From Closterium sp. NIES-65 (lineage: Eukaryota > Streptophyta > Zygnematophyceae > Desmidiales > Closteriaceae): DNA of 64,000 bases. The stretch lies in the NCBI GenBank assembly GCA_948144175.1, contig CANXME010002072.1:434001-498000 (forward strand). The letters are read 5' to 3'. Positions 44,435 through 55,800 of this stretch are shown here, one piece after another. Numbering within the stretch: position 1 is the stretch's first letter; every line of letters begins with the position of its first letter. Under the pieces are notes generated by a model. That model made no database searches and was not told the origin of the DNA. It saw nothing but the letters and a program-made list of their open reading frames with translations. Position numbers and translations under genes: made by a program.

Positions 44435-44570
44435 TGTCAGAATGAGAAACGAGAATGAATGACTAGAATGAGAGTTGGGTACAAATAGGTCAAACCTAAC
44501 CCTAGAAATGTGTACCCACTATAGGCTAACCCACTGTAGCCTAAACAAGCACAACATACAATGTTTGACA
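44435..44570 (-). repeat. copia C 5' LTR (136 bp)
   Basis: Right copy on the plus strand, identical by eye to 37392-37527, followed by the second GCTCG. Confidence 0.95.
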
Positions 44571-45069
44571 GCTCGCAACCCTCCCACACCCTTGCTGGCT
44601 TGGTAATGGCCTAGACAAGCGCAGCCACGTAACTCGGCGGAAGAAAAACGTTCGGAACGAGCGCTTCCAGCCCCAAAATGCGGAAGGATCCGCACATGTG
44701 CAGGAAGTGCAGCTCGCGCTCTTCATTCGCGAGCGCCGATGGCCGATGATGCTTGAAACCCTCCCACACCCTTTCTGGCTTGGTGATAGGCCCATACAAG
44801 CGCAGCCACGTGACCCGGCGGAAGAAAAACGCTCGAAACGAGCACTTCCACCCCCAAAGCGTGGAAGGATCCGCACAAGTGCAAGAAGTGCAGCGGGCCC
44901 TCTTCATTCGCGAGCGCCAAGGACGGATGATGCTCGCAGCCCTCCCACACCCTTGATGGCTTCGTAATAGGACCAGACAAGCGTAGCCACGTGACCTGGC
45001 AAGAGAAAAACGCTCGGAACGAGCGCTTCCATCCCCAAAACGTGAAAGGATCCGCACATGTGCAGGAAG
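44571..45069. repeat. 181-bp satellite, segment 3
   Basis: Resumes exactly where segment 2 was cut (GCTCGCAACCCTCC). Nearly three monomers with GGATCCGCACA at about 44687, 44868 and 45049. Ends after GTGCAGGAAG where element D begins. Confidence 0.92.
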
Positions 45070-45264
45070 TGTTGAGATACTAGGCAAGGATGTTGTTAGG
45101 TTTAGGGCGTAGGCTTAGTAGCCTAGGCCAAGGAGGAAACGAGAAAGTTGTGCCAAGGAGAGAGGGGGGTTGGTACAAGAGGAAAACTCTAAGGGGTTAT
45201 ACCCCACACTATCTACCCCACTACAGCCTACCAATAACACTAACATACATGTATATGTTTGACA
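45070..45264 (-). repeat. copia D 3' LTR (about 195 bp)
   Basis: TG at 45070 next to an interrupted satellite monomer, ending TTTGACA at 45264 against the polypurine tract. The outer boundary is inferred from the satellite break and the TG end, since the partner LTR is lost. Confidence 0.75.
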
Positions 45265-45493
45265 CACCCCCATAGGCAAAGTGGGGGAGAGGAGGAGATC
45301 ACAAGACCAGTCAAGAAAAGCAAAGAAAGCTTAGGGTGGATCACAACGTCACCACAAACACTGAGCACAAGCAAACGGCCACAAGGCCAGTTCACATGCA
45401 GAAGTATGTATGCAACAAGAACAGTACAGTGATCACTACCTAGCAAGAGCAAGCATGCAGGTATATATGTATAGATCACAGTACAAGCAGAGT

Positions 45494-47412
45494 CTACAGC
45501 AAGTGTGGAAACGTAGGCACAAGGCCCAACAAAGTACAAAAGCGCTGATGATCACCAGACGGAAGCGCCTTGGTGAATATATCAGCGGTGTTGGCCCGAG
45601 TGGCCACGTGAGCAAGACGAAGCTGACCACGCTGCTGCAACTCTCGAGCAAGGAAGTAACGCAGAGCAATGTGCTTCGTTCTGTGCTCCAGCCTGTGCTC
45701 CTGACACAAGGCAATGGCAGCCTTGTTGTCGACGTACAGCACTGGAGGAGAACGAGGCCGCTCTCCCAAGTCGGTCAGCAGGTAGGTGAGCCAGCGTAGC
45801 TCTTGTGTAGCCATGGCTGTGGCGTAGATCTCAGCCTCACAACTGGAGACGAGAACTGAAGACGAGCGTGTAGAACGCCAGGAAACTGAACCAGAGCCAA
45901 GGCTGAAGGTGTAACCCTGTGACGACCGCTGAGTAGCTAGGTCGTCAACCCAAGAGGCGTCCGAGTGCCCAGTGAGGACAACTGGGCTCCGCCCTCCAAG
46001 CACGAGCCCCGTGCCCGATGTATTGCACAAGTAGCACAGTACCCTCTTAGCAGCATCCATGTGCTCCTTTCGGTGCCTACCAGGAGCCACGTAGCGGGCC
46101 AGAAGGCCAAGAGGCAAGGTCAGGTCGAGTGCAGGTCATCAAGTACATGAGGCAGCCCACTAGCTCTGTGTACGGGCCACTCGGCTCTACGGACTCGTCC
46201 GAAGGTGGAGCTGAGAGCGAGTGGCCTGTAGGCAGAAGAGTGCGCTATGGCGAGGACTAGGTGAAGCCGAAGCGCTGAAGGACCTGCTGCACCATGTGTG
46301 ACTGAGTCAGTGTGATGGTGCGGCGTGCTCTGTCCCGGGTGATCTGCAAGCCAAGGTAGCTGCGCAACTCACCCATGTCTGTGCACGTGTGTCTCTTCTG
46401 CAGCTCCGACTTCACCAGGGCGAGAGCCTCAGTGTCAGCAGTGGCAAAGACCAAGTCGTCAACGTACACGAGGATGTAGAACGGCGGCAGCGAAGTGTCT
46501 GTGCGCAGAAACAGCGACGGGTCAGCAGTAGAAGGCGCGAACCCAAAAGCCGCAAGTGTCGTCCTCAGTGTGTCGTGCCACTCACGTGGCGCCTGGCGGA
46601 GACCGTAGACCGGCCGCCAGAGGCTCCACTGGGTACCAGGAGGGAGTTACCCAGTGAAGCCAGGCGGGCGGCGCAGCCAGATCTCCTTGTGCAGGCTGGC
46701 CTGTAAGAAAGCTGTGCTGAAGTCAAGAGAGTGAAGCTCGTAGTCATGCTGAGCGGCAACGTGCAGCACCACCCGAAGAGTGGTCATCTTTGGGGTGGGG
46801 GAGAAGGTCTGAAAGAAGTCTACTCCCTCTCGCTGACTGAAACCTCGAGCAACGTAATGAGCCTTGAAGACAGACGGAGAACCTGGCGGCCGCTTCACCC
46901 TGAAAATCCACATGCCACTGACGATGTTCGCCCCAGGAGGGGGAACCTCTTCAACGTAAGTGCCTGTGGACTTCCAGGATGCCATCTTTGCGTCCATGGC
47001 TGTCTGCCACTGAGAGGAGTACTCACCCGCGATCGCCTCAGAGTAAGAGCGCGGGGTCGGGATGTCTGGAGCATCCGGGTCTCCCTCAGGGGCAAGCAAC
47101 ATGGACACGAGATGAGGCGCAGCGGCTGCAAGGCACTCAAGGTCCTCCTGCCTATCCTTAAGGACGTCCGTGCCAAGAGCACACTCACCCCCGACGGACG
47201 GAGGACAGACAGACTCAGACTCTGCAACAAGACTAGCGGCGTAGTCTAAATGACAGGCAAAAGCAAAGTCAACAAGCTCAGCAACAAAGGCAGACGCAGC
47301 AGCCGACTCAAACGACAGGTCAGTGACAACTGTGGCTAGCAGACGCGTGACAGTAGAGTGAGCAGCACGGGTGTGGTCAGACTCGGCCTCAGGAACGGTA
47401 GGCAGAGAAGAC
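45494..47412 (-). pseudogene. copia D pol fragment (RT and RNase H)
   Basis: From the truncated end: the pre-RT segment with VTRLLATVVTDLSFES, then RT (GMWIFRVKRPPGSPSVFKA, STAFLQASLHKEIW), YVDDLVFATADTE near 46460, and RNase H (GHSDASWVDD, VDNKAAIALC, ANTADIFTKAL) to the stop at 45494. Lesions: TAA at 46649-46647 just after PPGFTG, TAG at 46259-46257 (a Tyr in the relatives) and a net 5-bp loss near 46110 that shifts frame. No gag, protease or integrase left. Confidence 0.9.
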
Positions 47413-50400
47413 AGCTTCCCGGGCTCACAAAAGCCCTTAAAGGGGGACGGTTCTTCATGCGGCAGGCCCGTTTGAAGGCAAAAATAGCTGGAATCTTGTC
47501 TTAAGGTATCTAGGATTATGGCAAACAGGATCGTGCTGGGCGGTCCCGGATCCGAGTAACATTGCTTCACATTTTATGCCGGTACGGATTTCGGAGCTTC
47601 CCCGGCTTACAAACGCCCTTATAGCGGGACGGATCTTCATGCGGCGGGCCCGTTTGAAGACAAAAAGAGCTGGAATCTCGTCCAAAGTTATCTAGGACTG
47701 TGGCAAACATGATCGGGCTGGGCGGTCCTTGATCCTTGTAACATTGCTTCACATTTTATACCGGTACGGATTTCGCAGCTTCCCGGGCTCACAAACGCCC
47801 TTATAGGGGGACGGATCTTCATGCGGCGGGCCCGTTTGAAGACAAAAAGAGATGGAATCTCGTCCCAAGGTATCTAGGACTGTGGCAAACATGTTCGGGC
47901 TGGGCGGTCCTGGATCCTTGTAACATTGCTTCACATTTTATACCGTAACGGATTTCGCAGCTTCCCGGGCTCACAAACGCCCCTATAGGGGGACGGTTCT
48001 TTATGCGGCGGGCCCATTTGAAGGCAAAAAGAGCTGGAATCTCGTCCCAAGGTATCTAGGATTGTGGCAAAGACGATCGTGCTGGGCGGTCCCGGATCCG
48101 AGTATCATTGCTTTGCATTGTATACCGGTACGTATTTTGCAGCTTCCCAAGCTCACAAAAGCCCTTATAGGGGGACGGTTCTTCATGCGGCGGGCCCGTT
48201 TGAAGGCAAAAAGAGCTGGAATCTTGTCGTAAGGTATTTAGAATTGTGGCAAACACGATCGTGCTGGGCGGTCCCAGATCCGAGTAAAACTGCTTCACAT
48301 TTTATACCGGTACGGATTTCGCAGCTTCCCGGGCTTACAAACGCCCTTATAGGGGGACAGATCTTCATGTGGCGGGCCCGTTTGAAGACAAGAAGAGCTG
48401 GAATCTCGTCCCAAGGTATCTAGGACTGTGGCAAACATGTTCGGGCTGGGCGGTCCTGGATCCTTGTAACATTGCTTCACATTTTATACCGGTTCGGATT
48501 TCGCAGCTTCCCGGGCTCACAAACGCCCCTATAGGGGGACGGTTCTTTATGCGGCGGGCCCATTTGAAGGCAAAAAGAGCTGGAATCTCGTCCCAAGGTA
48601 TCTAGGATTGTGGCAAAGACGATCGTGCTGGGTGGTCCCGGATCCGAGTAACATTGCTTCGCATTGTATACCGGTACGTATTTCGCAGCTTCCCAGGCTC
48701 ACAAAAGCCCTTTTAGGGGGACAGTTCTTCATGCGGTGGGCCCGTTTGAAGGCAAAAAGAGCTGGAATCTTCTCGTAAGGTATTTAGAATTGTGGCAAAC
48801 ACGATCGTGCTGGGCGGTCCCAGATCCGAGTAACATTGCTTCGCATTGTATACCGGTACGTATTTCGCAGCTTCCCGGGCTCACAAAAGCTCTTATAGGG
48901 GGACGGTTCTGCGGAGATAACAGCAGCAACGGGAGCTAGGCTACGGGCTAGGCACGTGTGCTCGTGTGATCTCTGCGTTTGTTCACTTGTGTTCACGCTC
49001 CTTGCTAGTTCACGGGGAGAATTTGCAAGAGTTTCACTAGGAAAACATGACAACAATGATGATGCAATGAAGTTGGCATAGCAAGACTACATCAGAGCAA
49101 GCATTCAGGTCGGCCAACTGCCAGCGCAGCTTGGTCGACCGCGTTCCAGCACGACTTGGTCGACCGCGCTCTAGCAAGGCAAGGTCGACGGCGTGCCAAC
49201 GTCGCAGGTTGACGGCGTGACAGCGTTGCTCACGCAGGACAGCAGTGCACCCTGCTTTGCAGTTGTGCGCAGATGATTGGCGTGCAGAGTCTCGTGCAGG
49301 GCCCATTTGAAGGCAACAAGAGCTGGAATCTCGTCCCAAGGTATCTAAGATTGTGGCAAAGACGATCGTGCTGGGCGGTCCCAGATCCGAGTAACATTGC
49401 TTCGCATTGTATACCGGTACGTATTTCGCAGCTTCCCGGGCTCACAAAAGCTCTTATAGGGGGACGGTTCTTCATGCGGCGGGCCCGTTTGAAGGCAAAA
49501 AGAGCTGGAATCTTGTCGTAAGGTATTTAGAATTGTGGCAAACACGATCGTGCTGGGCGGTCCCAGATCCGAGCAACATTGCTTCACATTTTATACCGTT
49601 ACGGATTTCGCAGCTTCCCGGGCTCACAAACGCCCTTATAGGGGGACGGTTCTTTATGCGGCGGGCCCGTTTGAAGGCAAAAAGAGCTGGAATCTCGTCC
49701 CAAGGTATCTAGGATTGTGGGAAACACGATCGTGCTGGGCGGTCCTGGATCCGAGTAACATTGCTTCACATTTTATATTGTTACGGATTTCGCAGCTTCC
49801 CGGGCTCACAAACGCCCTTATATGGGGACGGTTCTTCATGCGGCGGGCCCGTTTGAAGGCAAAAAGAGCTGGAATCTTGTCGTAAGGTATTTAGAATTGT
49901 TGCAAACACGATCGTGCTGGGCGGTCCTAGATCCGAGTAACATTGCTTCACATTTTATACCGGTACGGATTTCGCAGCTTCCTGGGCTCACAAACGCCCT
50001 TATAGGGGGACGGTTTTTCATGCAGCGGGCCCGTTTGAGGACAAAAAGAGCTGCAATCTCGTCCCAAGGTATCTAGGACTGTGGCAAACATGTTCGGGCT
50101 GGGCGGTCCTGGATCCTTGTAACATTGCTTCACATTTTATACCGGTTCGGATTTCGCAGCTTCCCGGGCTCACAAACGCCCCTATAGGGGGACGGTTCTT
50201 TATGCGGCGGGCCCATTTGAAGGCAACAAGAGCTGGAATCTCGTCCCAAGGTATCTAAGATTGTGGCAAAGACGATCGTGCTGGGCGGTCCCAGATCCGA
50301 GTAACATTGCTTCGCATTGTATACCGGTACGTATTTCGCAGCTTCCCGGGCTCACAAAAGCTCTTATAGGGGGTCGGTTCTTCATGCGGCGGGCCCGTTT

Positions 50401-52863
50401 GAAGGCAAAAAGAGCTGGAATCTTGTCGTAAGGTATTTAGAATTGTGGCAAACACGATCGTGCTGGGCGGTCCCAGGTCCGAGTAACATTGCTGCACATT
50501 TTATACCGTTACGTATTTCGCAGCTTCCCAGGCTCACAAACGCCCTTATAGGGGGACGGTTCTTCATGCGGCAGGCCCATTTGAAGGCAACAAGAGCTGG
50601 AATCTCGTCCCAAGGTATCTAGGACTGTGGCAAACATGTTCGGGCTGGGCGGTCCTGGATCCTTGTAACATTGCTTCACATTTTATACCGGTACGGATTT
50701 CGCAGCTTCCCGGGCTCACAAACGCAATCATAGGGGGACGGTTCTTCATGCAGCGGGCCAGTTTGAGGACAAAAAGAGCTGCAATCTCGTCCCAAGGTAT
50801 CTAGGACTGTGGCAAACATGTTCGGGCTGGGCGGTCCTGGATCCTTGTAACATTGCTTCACATTTTATACTGGTACGGATTTCGCAGCTTCCCGGGCTCA
50901 CAAACGCCCCTATAGGGGGACGGTTCTTTATGCGGCAGGCCCATTTGAAGGCAACAAGAGCTGGAATCTCGTCCCAAGGTATCTAAGATTGTGGCAAAGA
51001 CGATCGTGCTGGGCGGTCCCAGATCCGAGTAACATTGCTTCGCATTGTATACCGGTACGTATTTCGCAGCTTCCTGGGCTCACAAAAGCTCTTTTAGGGG
51101 GACGGTTCTTCATGCGGCGGGCCCGTTTGAAGGCAAAAAGAGCTGGAATTTTGTCGTAAGGTATTTAGAATTGTGGCAAACACGATCGTGCTGGGCGGTC
51201 CCAGATCCGAGTAACATTGCTTCACATTTTATACCGTTACGTATTTCGCAGCTTCCCAGGCTCACAAACGCCCTTATAGGGGGACGGTTCTTCATGCGGC
51301 GAGCCCGTTTGAAGGCAAAAAGAGCTGGAATCTCGTCCCAAGGTATCTAGGACTGTGGCAAACATGTTCGGGCTGGGCGGTCCTGGATCCTTGTAACATT
51401 GCTTCACATTTTATACCGGTACGGATTTCGCAGCTTCCCGGGCTCACAAACGCAGTTATAGGGGGACGGTTCTTCATGCAGCGGGCCCGTTTGAGGACAA
51501 AAAGAGCTGCAATCTCGTCCCAAGGTATCTAGGACTGTGGCAAACATGTTCGGGCTGGGCGGTCCTGGATCCTTGTAACATTGCTTCACATTTTATACCG
51601 GTACGGATTTCGCAGCTTCCCGGGCTCACAAACGCCCCTATAGGGGGACGGTTCTTTATGCGGCGGGCCCATTTGAAGGCAACAAGAGCTGGAATCTCGT
51701 CCCAAGGTATCTAAGATTGTGGCAAAGACGATCGTGCTGGGCGGTCCCAGATCCGAGTAACATTGCTTCACATTGTATACCGGTACGTATTTCGCAGCTT
51801 CCTGGGCTCACAAAAGCTCTTTTAGGGGGACGGTTCTTCATGCGGCGGGCCCGTTTGAAGGCAAAAAGAGCTGGAATTTTGTCGTAAGGTATTTAGAATT
51901 GTGGCAAACACGATCGTGCTGGGCGGTCCCAGATCCGAGTAACATTGCTTCACATTTTATACCGTTACTTATTTCGCAGCTTCCCAGGCTCACAAACGCC
52001 CCTATAGGGGGACGGTTCTTCATGCGGCGGGCCCGTTTGAAGGCAAAAAGAGCTGGAATCTCGTCCCAAGGTATCTAGGACTGTGGCAAACATGTTCGGG
52101 CTGGGCGGTCCTGGATCCTTGTAACATTGCTTCACATTTTATACCGGTACGGATTTCGCAACTTCCCGGGCTCACAAACGCAATTATAGGGGGACGGTTC
52201 TTCATGCAGCGGGCCCGTTTGAGGACAAAAAGAGCTGCAATCTCGTCCCAAGGTATCTAGGACTGTGGCAAACATGTTCGGGCTGGGCGGTCCTGGATCC
52301 TTGTAACATTGCTTCAAATTTTATACCGGTACGGATTTCGCAGCTTCCCGGGCTCACAAACGCCCCTATAGGGGGACGGTTCTTTATGCGGCGGGCCCAT
52401 TTGAAGGCAACAAGAGCTGGAATCTCGTCCCAAGGTATCTAAGATTGTGGCAAAGACGATCGTGCTGGGCGGTTCCAGATCCGAGTAACATTGCTTCGCA
52501 TTGTATACCGGTACGTATTTCGCAGCTTCCCGGGCTCACAAAAGCCCTTATAGGGGGACGGTTCTTCATGCAGCGGGCCCGTTTGAAGGCAAAAAGAGCT
52601 GGAATCTTGTCGTAAGGTATTTAGAATTGTGGCAAACACGATCGTGCTGGGCGGTCCCAGATCCGAGTAAAATTGCTTCACATTTTATACCGGTACGGAT
52701 TTCGCAGCTTCCTGGGCTCACAAACGCCCTTATAGGGGGACGGTTCTTCATGCGGCGGGCCCGTTTGAAGCCAAAAAGAGCTGGAGTCTTGTCTTAAGGT
52801 ATCTAGGATTGTGGCAAACACGATCGTGCTGGGCGGTCCCGCATCCGATTAACATTGCTTCAC
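47413..52863. repeat. 182-bp satellite array, about 28 monomers, 728-bp higher-order period
   Basis: Monomers of 182 bp with constant words GATTTCGCAGCTTCCCGGGC, TAGGGGGACGGTTCTTCATG, AAAAAGAGCTGGAATC and GTGCTGGGCGGTCC. Two variant classes are visible, one with GTCGTAAGGTATTTAGAATT, the other with GTCCCAAGGTATCTAGGA. From about 50200 onward identical blocks recur every 728 bp (for example 50200, 50928, 51656, 52384), that is four monomers per higher-order unit. Interrupted by unrelated DNA at about 48909-49300. No stop-poor frame here is supported as a gene. Confidence 0.96.
48909..49300. other. about 390-bp foreign segment inside the 182-bp satellite
   Basis: Replaces part of one monomer (about nine bases near TCATGCGGC are missing). 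Unrelated to the satellite. Contains three imperfect repeats of a GGTCGACCGCG/GGTCGACGGCG word (49130-49195). No clear terminal repeats, target duplication or coding region. Origin not recognised. Confidence 0.7.
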
Positions 52864-55800
52864 TAGGCCCTTGTTCTTGCTATTTTGCACACGCCTGGCC
52901 CTTGTTCTTGCAATTTTGCACACGCTAGGCGCTTGTTCTTGCAATTTTGCACACGCTAGGACCTCGTTCTTGCAATTTTGCACACGCTAGGCCCTTGTTC
53001 TTGCAATTTTGCACACGCTAGGCCCTTGTTCTTGCAATTTTGCACATGTTAGGCCCTTGTTCTTGCGATTTTGCACACGCTAGGCCCTTGTTCTTGCAAT
53101 TTTGCACTCGCAAGGCCCTTGTTCTTGCAATTTTGCACTCGCAAGGCCCTTGTTCTTGCAATTTTGCACACGCTAGGCCCTTGTTCTTGCAATTTTGCAC
53201 ACGCTAGGCCCTTGTTCTTGCAATTTTGCACACGCTAGGCCCTTGTTCTTGCAATTTTGCACATGTTAGGCCCTTGTTCTTGCAATTTTGCACATGCTAG
53301 GCCATTGTTCTTGCAATTTCGCACTCGCTAGGCCCTCGTTCTTGAAAGTTTGCGTACGCTAGGCCCTTGTTCTTGCAATTTTGCACACGTTAGGCCCTTG
53401 TTCTTTCAATTTTGCACATGCTAGACCCTTGTTCTTGCAATTTTGCACATGCTAGGCCCTTGTTCTTGCAATTTTGCACTCGCAAGGCCCTTGTTCTTGC
53501 AATTTTGCACACGCTAGGCGCTTGTTCTTGCAATTTTGCACACGCTAGGCCCTTGTTCTTGCAATTTTGCACACGCTAGGCCCTTGTTCTTGCAATTTTG
53601 CACACGCTAGGCCCTTGTTCTTGCAATTTTGCACACGCTAGACCCTTGTTCTTGCAATTTTGCACACGCTAGGCCCTTGTTCTTGCTATTATGCACATGC
53701 TAGGACCTTGTTCTTGCGATTTTGCACACGCTAGGCCCTTGTTCTTGCAATTTTGCACACGCTAGGCCCTTGTTTTTGCAATTTTGCACACGCTAGACCC
53801 TTGTTCTTGCAATTTTGCACATGCTAGGCCCTTGTTCTTGCTATTTTGCACACGCTAGGCCCTTGTTCTAGCAATTTTGCACACGCTAGGCCCTTGTTCT
53901 TGCAATTTTGCACTCGCAAGGCCCTTGTTCTTGCAGTTTTGCACACGCTAGGCCCTTGTTCTTGCAATTTTGCACACGCTAGGCCCTTGTTCTTGCAATT
54001 TTGCACACCCTAGGCCCTTGCTCTTGCAATTTTGCACACGCTAGGCCCTTGTTCTTGCAATTTTGCACACGCTATGCCCTTGTTCTTGCAATTTTGCACA
54101 TGCTAGGCCCTTGTTCTTGCAATTTTGCACTCGCTAGGCCCTTGTTCTTGAAAGTTTGCGTACGCTAGGCCCTTGTTCTTGCAATTTTGCACACGTTAGG
54201 CCCTTGTTCTTTCAATTTTGCACATGCTAGACCCTTGTTCTTGCAATTTTGCACACGCTAGGCCCTTGTTCTTGCTATTTTGCACACGCTAGGCCCCTGT
54301 TCTTGCGATTTTGCACTCGCTAGGTCCTTGTTCTTGCGATTTTGTACACGCTAGGCCCTTGTTCTTGCAATTTTGCACTCGCTAGGCCCTTGTTCTTGCA
54401 ATTTTGCACACGCTAGGCCCTTGTTCTTGCAATTTTGCACACGTTAGGCCCTTGTTCTTTCAATTTTGCACCCGCTAGGCCCTTGTTCTTGCAAATTTGC
54501 ACTCGCTAGGCCCTTGATCTTGCAATTTTGCACATGCTAGGCCCTTGTTCTTGCAATTTTGCACACGCTAGGCCTTTGTTCTTGCAAATTTGCACACGCT
54601 AGGCCCTTGTTCTTGCAATTTGGCACATGCTAGGCCCTTGTTCTTGCAATTTTGCACACGCCTGGCCCTTGTTCTTGCAATTTTGCACACGCTAGGCGCT
54701 TGTTCTTGCAGTTTTGCACATGCTAGGCCCTTGTTCTTGCAATTTTGCACACGCTAGGCCCTTCTTCTTGCAATTTTGCACACGCTAGGCCCTTGTTCTT
54801 GCAATTTTGCACACGCTAGGCCCTTGTTCTTGCAATTTTGCACACGCTAGGCCCTTGTTCTTGCAATTTTGCACACGTTAGGCCCTTGTTCTTTCAATTT
54901 TGCACCCGCTAGGCCCTTGTTCTTGCAAATTTGCACTCGCTAGGTACTTGATCTTGCAATTTTGCACATGCTAGGCCCTTGTTCTTGCAATTTTGCACAC
55001 GCTAGGCCTTTGTTCTTGCAAATTTGCACACGCTAGGCCCTTGTTCTTGCAATTTTGCACATGCTAGGCCCTTGTTCTTGCAATTTTGCACACGCCTGGC
55101 CCTTGTTCTTGCAATTTTGCACACGCTAGGCGCTTGTTCTTGCAGTTTTGCACATGCTAGGCCCTTGTTCTTGCAATTTTGCACACGCTAGGCCCTTGTT
55201 CTTGCAATTTTGCACAAGCTAGGCCCTTGTTCTTGCAATTTTGCACACGCTAGGCCCTTGTTCTTGCAATTTTGCACATGCTAGGCCCTTGTTCTTGCAA
55301 TTTTGCACACGCTAGGCCCTTGTTCTTGCAATTTTGCACATGCTAGACCCTTGTTCTTGCAATTTTGCACACGCTAGGCCCTTGTTCTTGCAATTTTGCA
55401 CACGCTAGGCCCTTGTTCTTGCTATTTTGCAGACGCTAGGCCCTTGTTCTTGCAATTTTGCACATGCTAGGCGCTTGTTCTTGCAATTTTGCACACGCTA
55501 GGCCCTTGTTCTTGCAATTTTGCACTCGCTAGGCACTTGTTCTTGCAATTTTGCACACGCTAGGCGCTTGTTCTTGCAATTTTGCACAGGCTAGGCGCTT
55601 GTTCTTGCAATTTTGCAGACGCTAGGCCCTTGTTCTTGCAATTTTGCACTCGCTAGGCCCTTGTTCTTGCAATTTTGCACACGCTAGGCGCTTGTTCTTG
55701 CAATTTTGCACACGCTAGGACCTCGTTCTTGCAATTTTGCATACGCTAGGCCCTTGTTCTTGCAATTTTGCACATGATAGGCCCTTGTTCTTGCAATTTT

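Larger units (their letters stand above)
37392..44570 (-). mobile_element. full-length, young Ty1/copia retrotransposon C
   Basis: LTRs of 136 bp at 37392-37527 and 44435-44570 that I read as identical, with 5-bp target duplication GCTCG (37387-37391 and 44571-44575). In element orientation the primer site TGGTATTACGAGCC follows the 5' LTR (plus strand 44421-44434), then a GC-rich leader, one long gag-pol frame, and the shared polypurine tract (plus strand 37528-37544). Total 7179 bp. Closest to functional of the four copia copies: only one nonsense codon and one 22-bp deletion. Confidence 0.97.
45070..47412 (-). mobile_element. Ty1/copia retrotransposon D, 5' truncated
   Basis: Contains a putative 195-bp 3' LTR (45070-45264), the shared polypurine tract (plus strand 45265-45281), the 3' untranslated region and the RT/RNase H part of pol. 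Its 5' portion ends abruptly near 47412, where the 182-bp satellite starts in mid-monomer, so the element was cut by recombination or satellite expansion. No second LTR or target duplication survives. Confidence 0.9.

Noticed and set aside
47455..52797. Repeated 61-101-codon frames on both strands in the 182-bp satellite
   Set aside because: Same frame recurs in every monomer on both strands and is broken by variant bases; no homology to a protein family.
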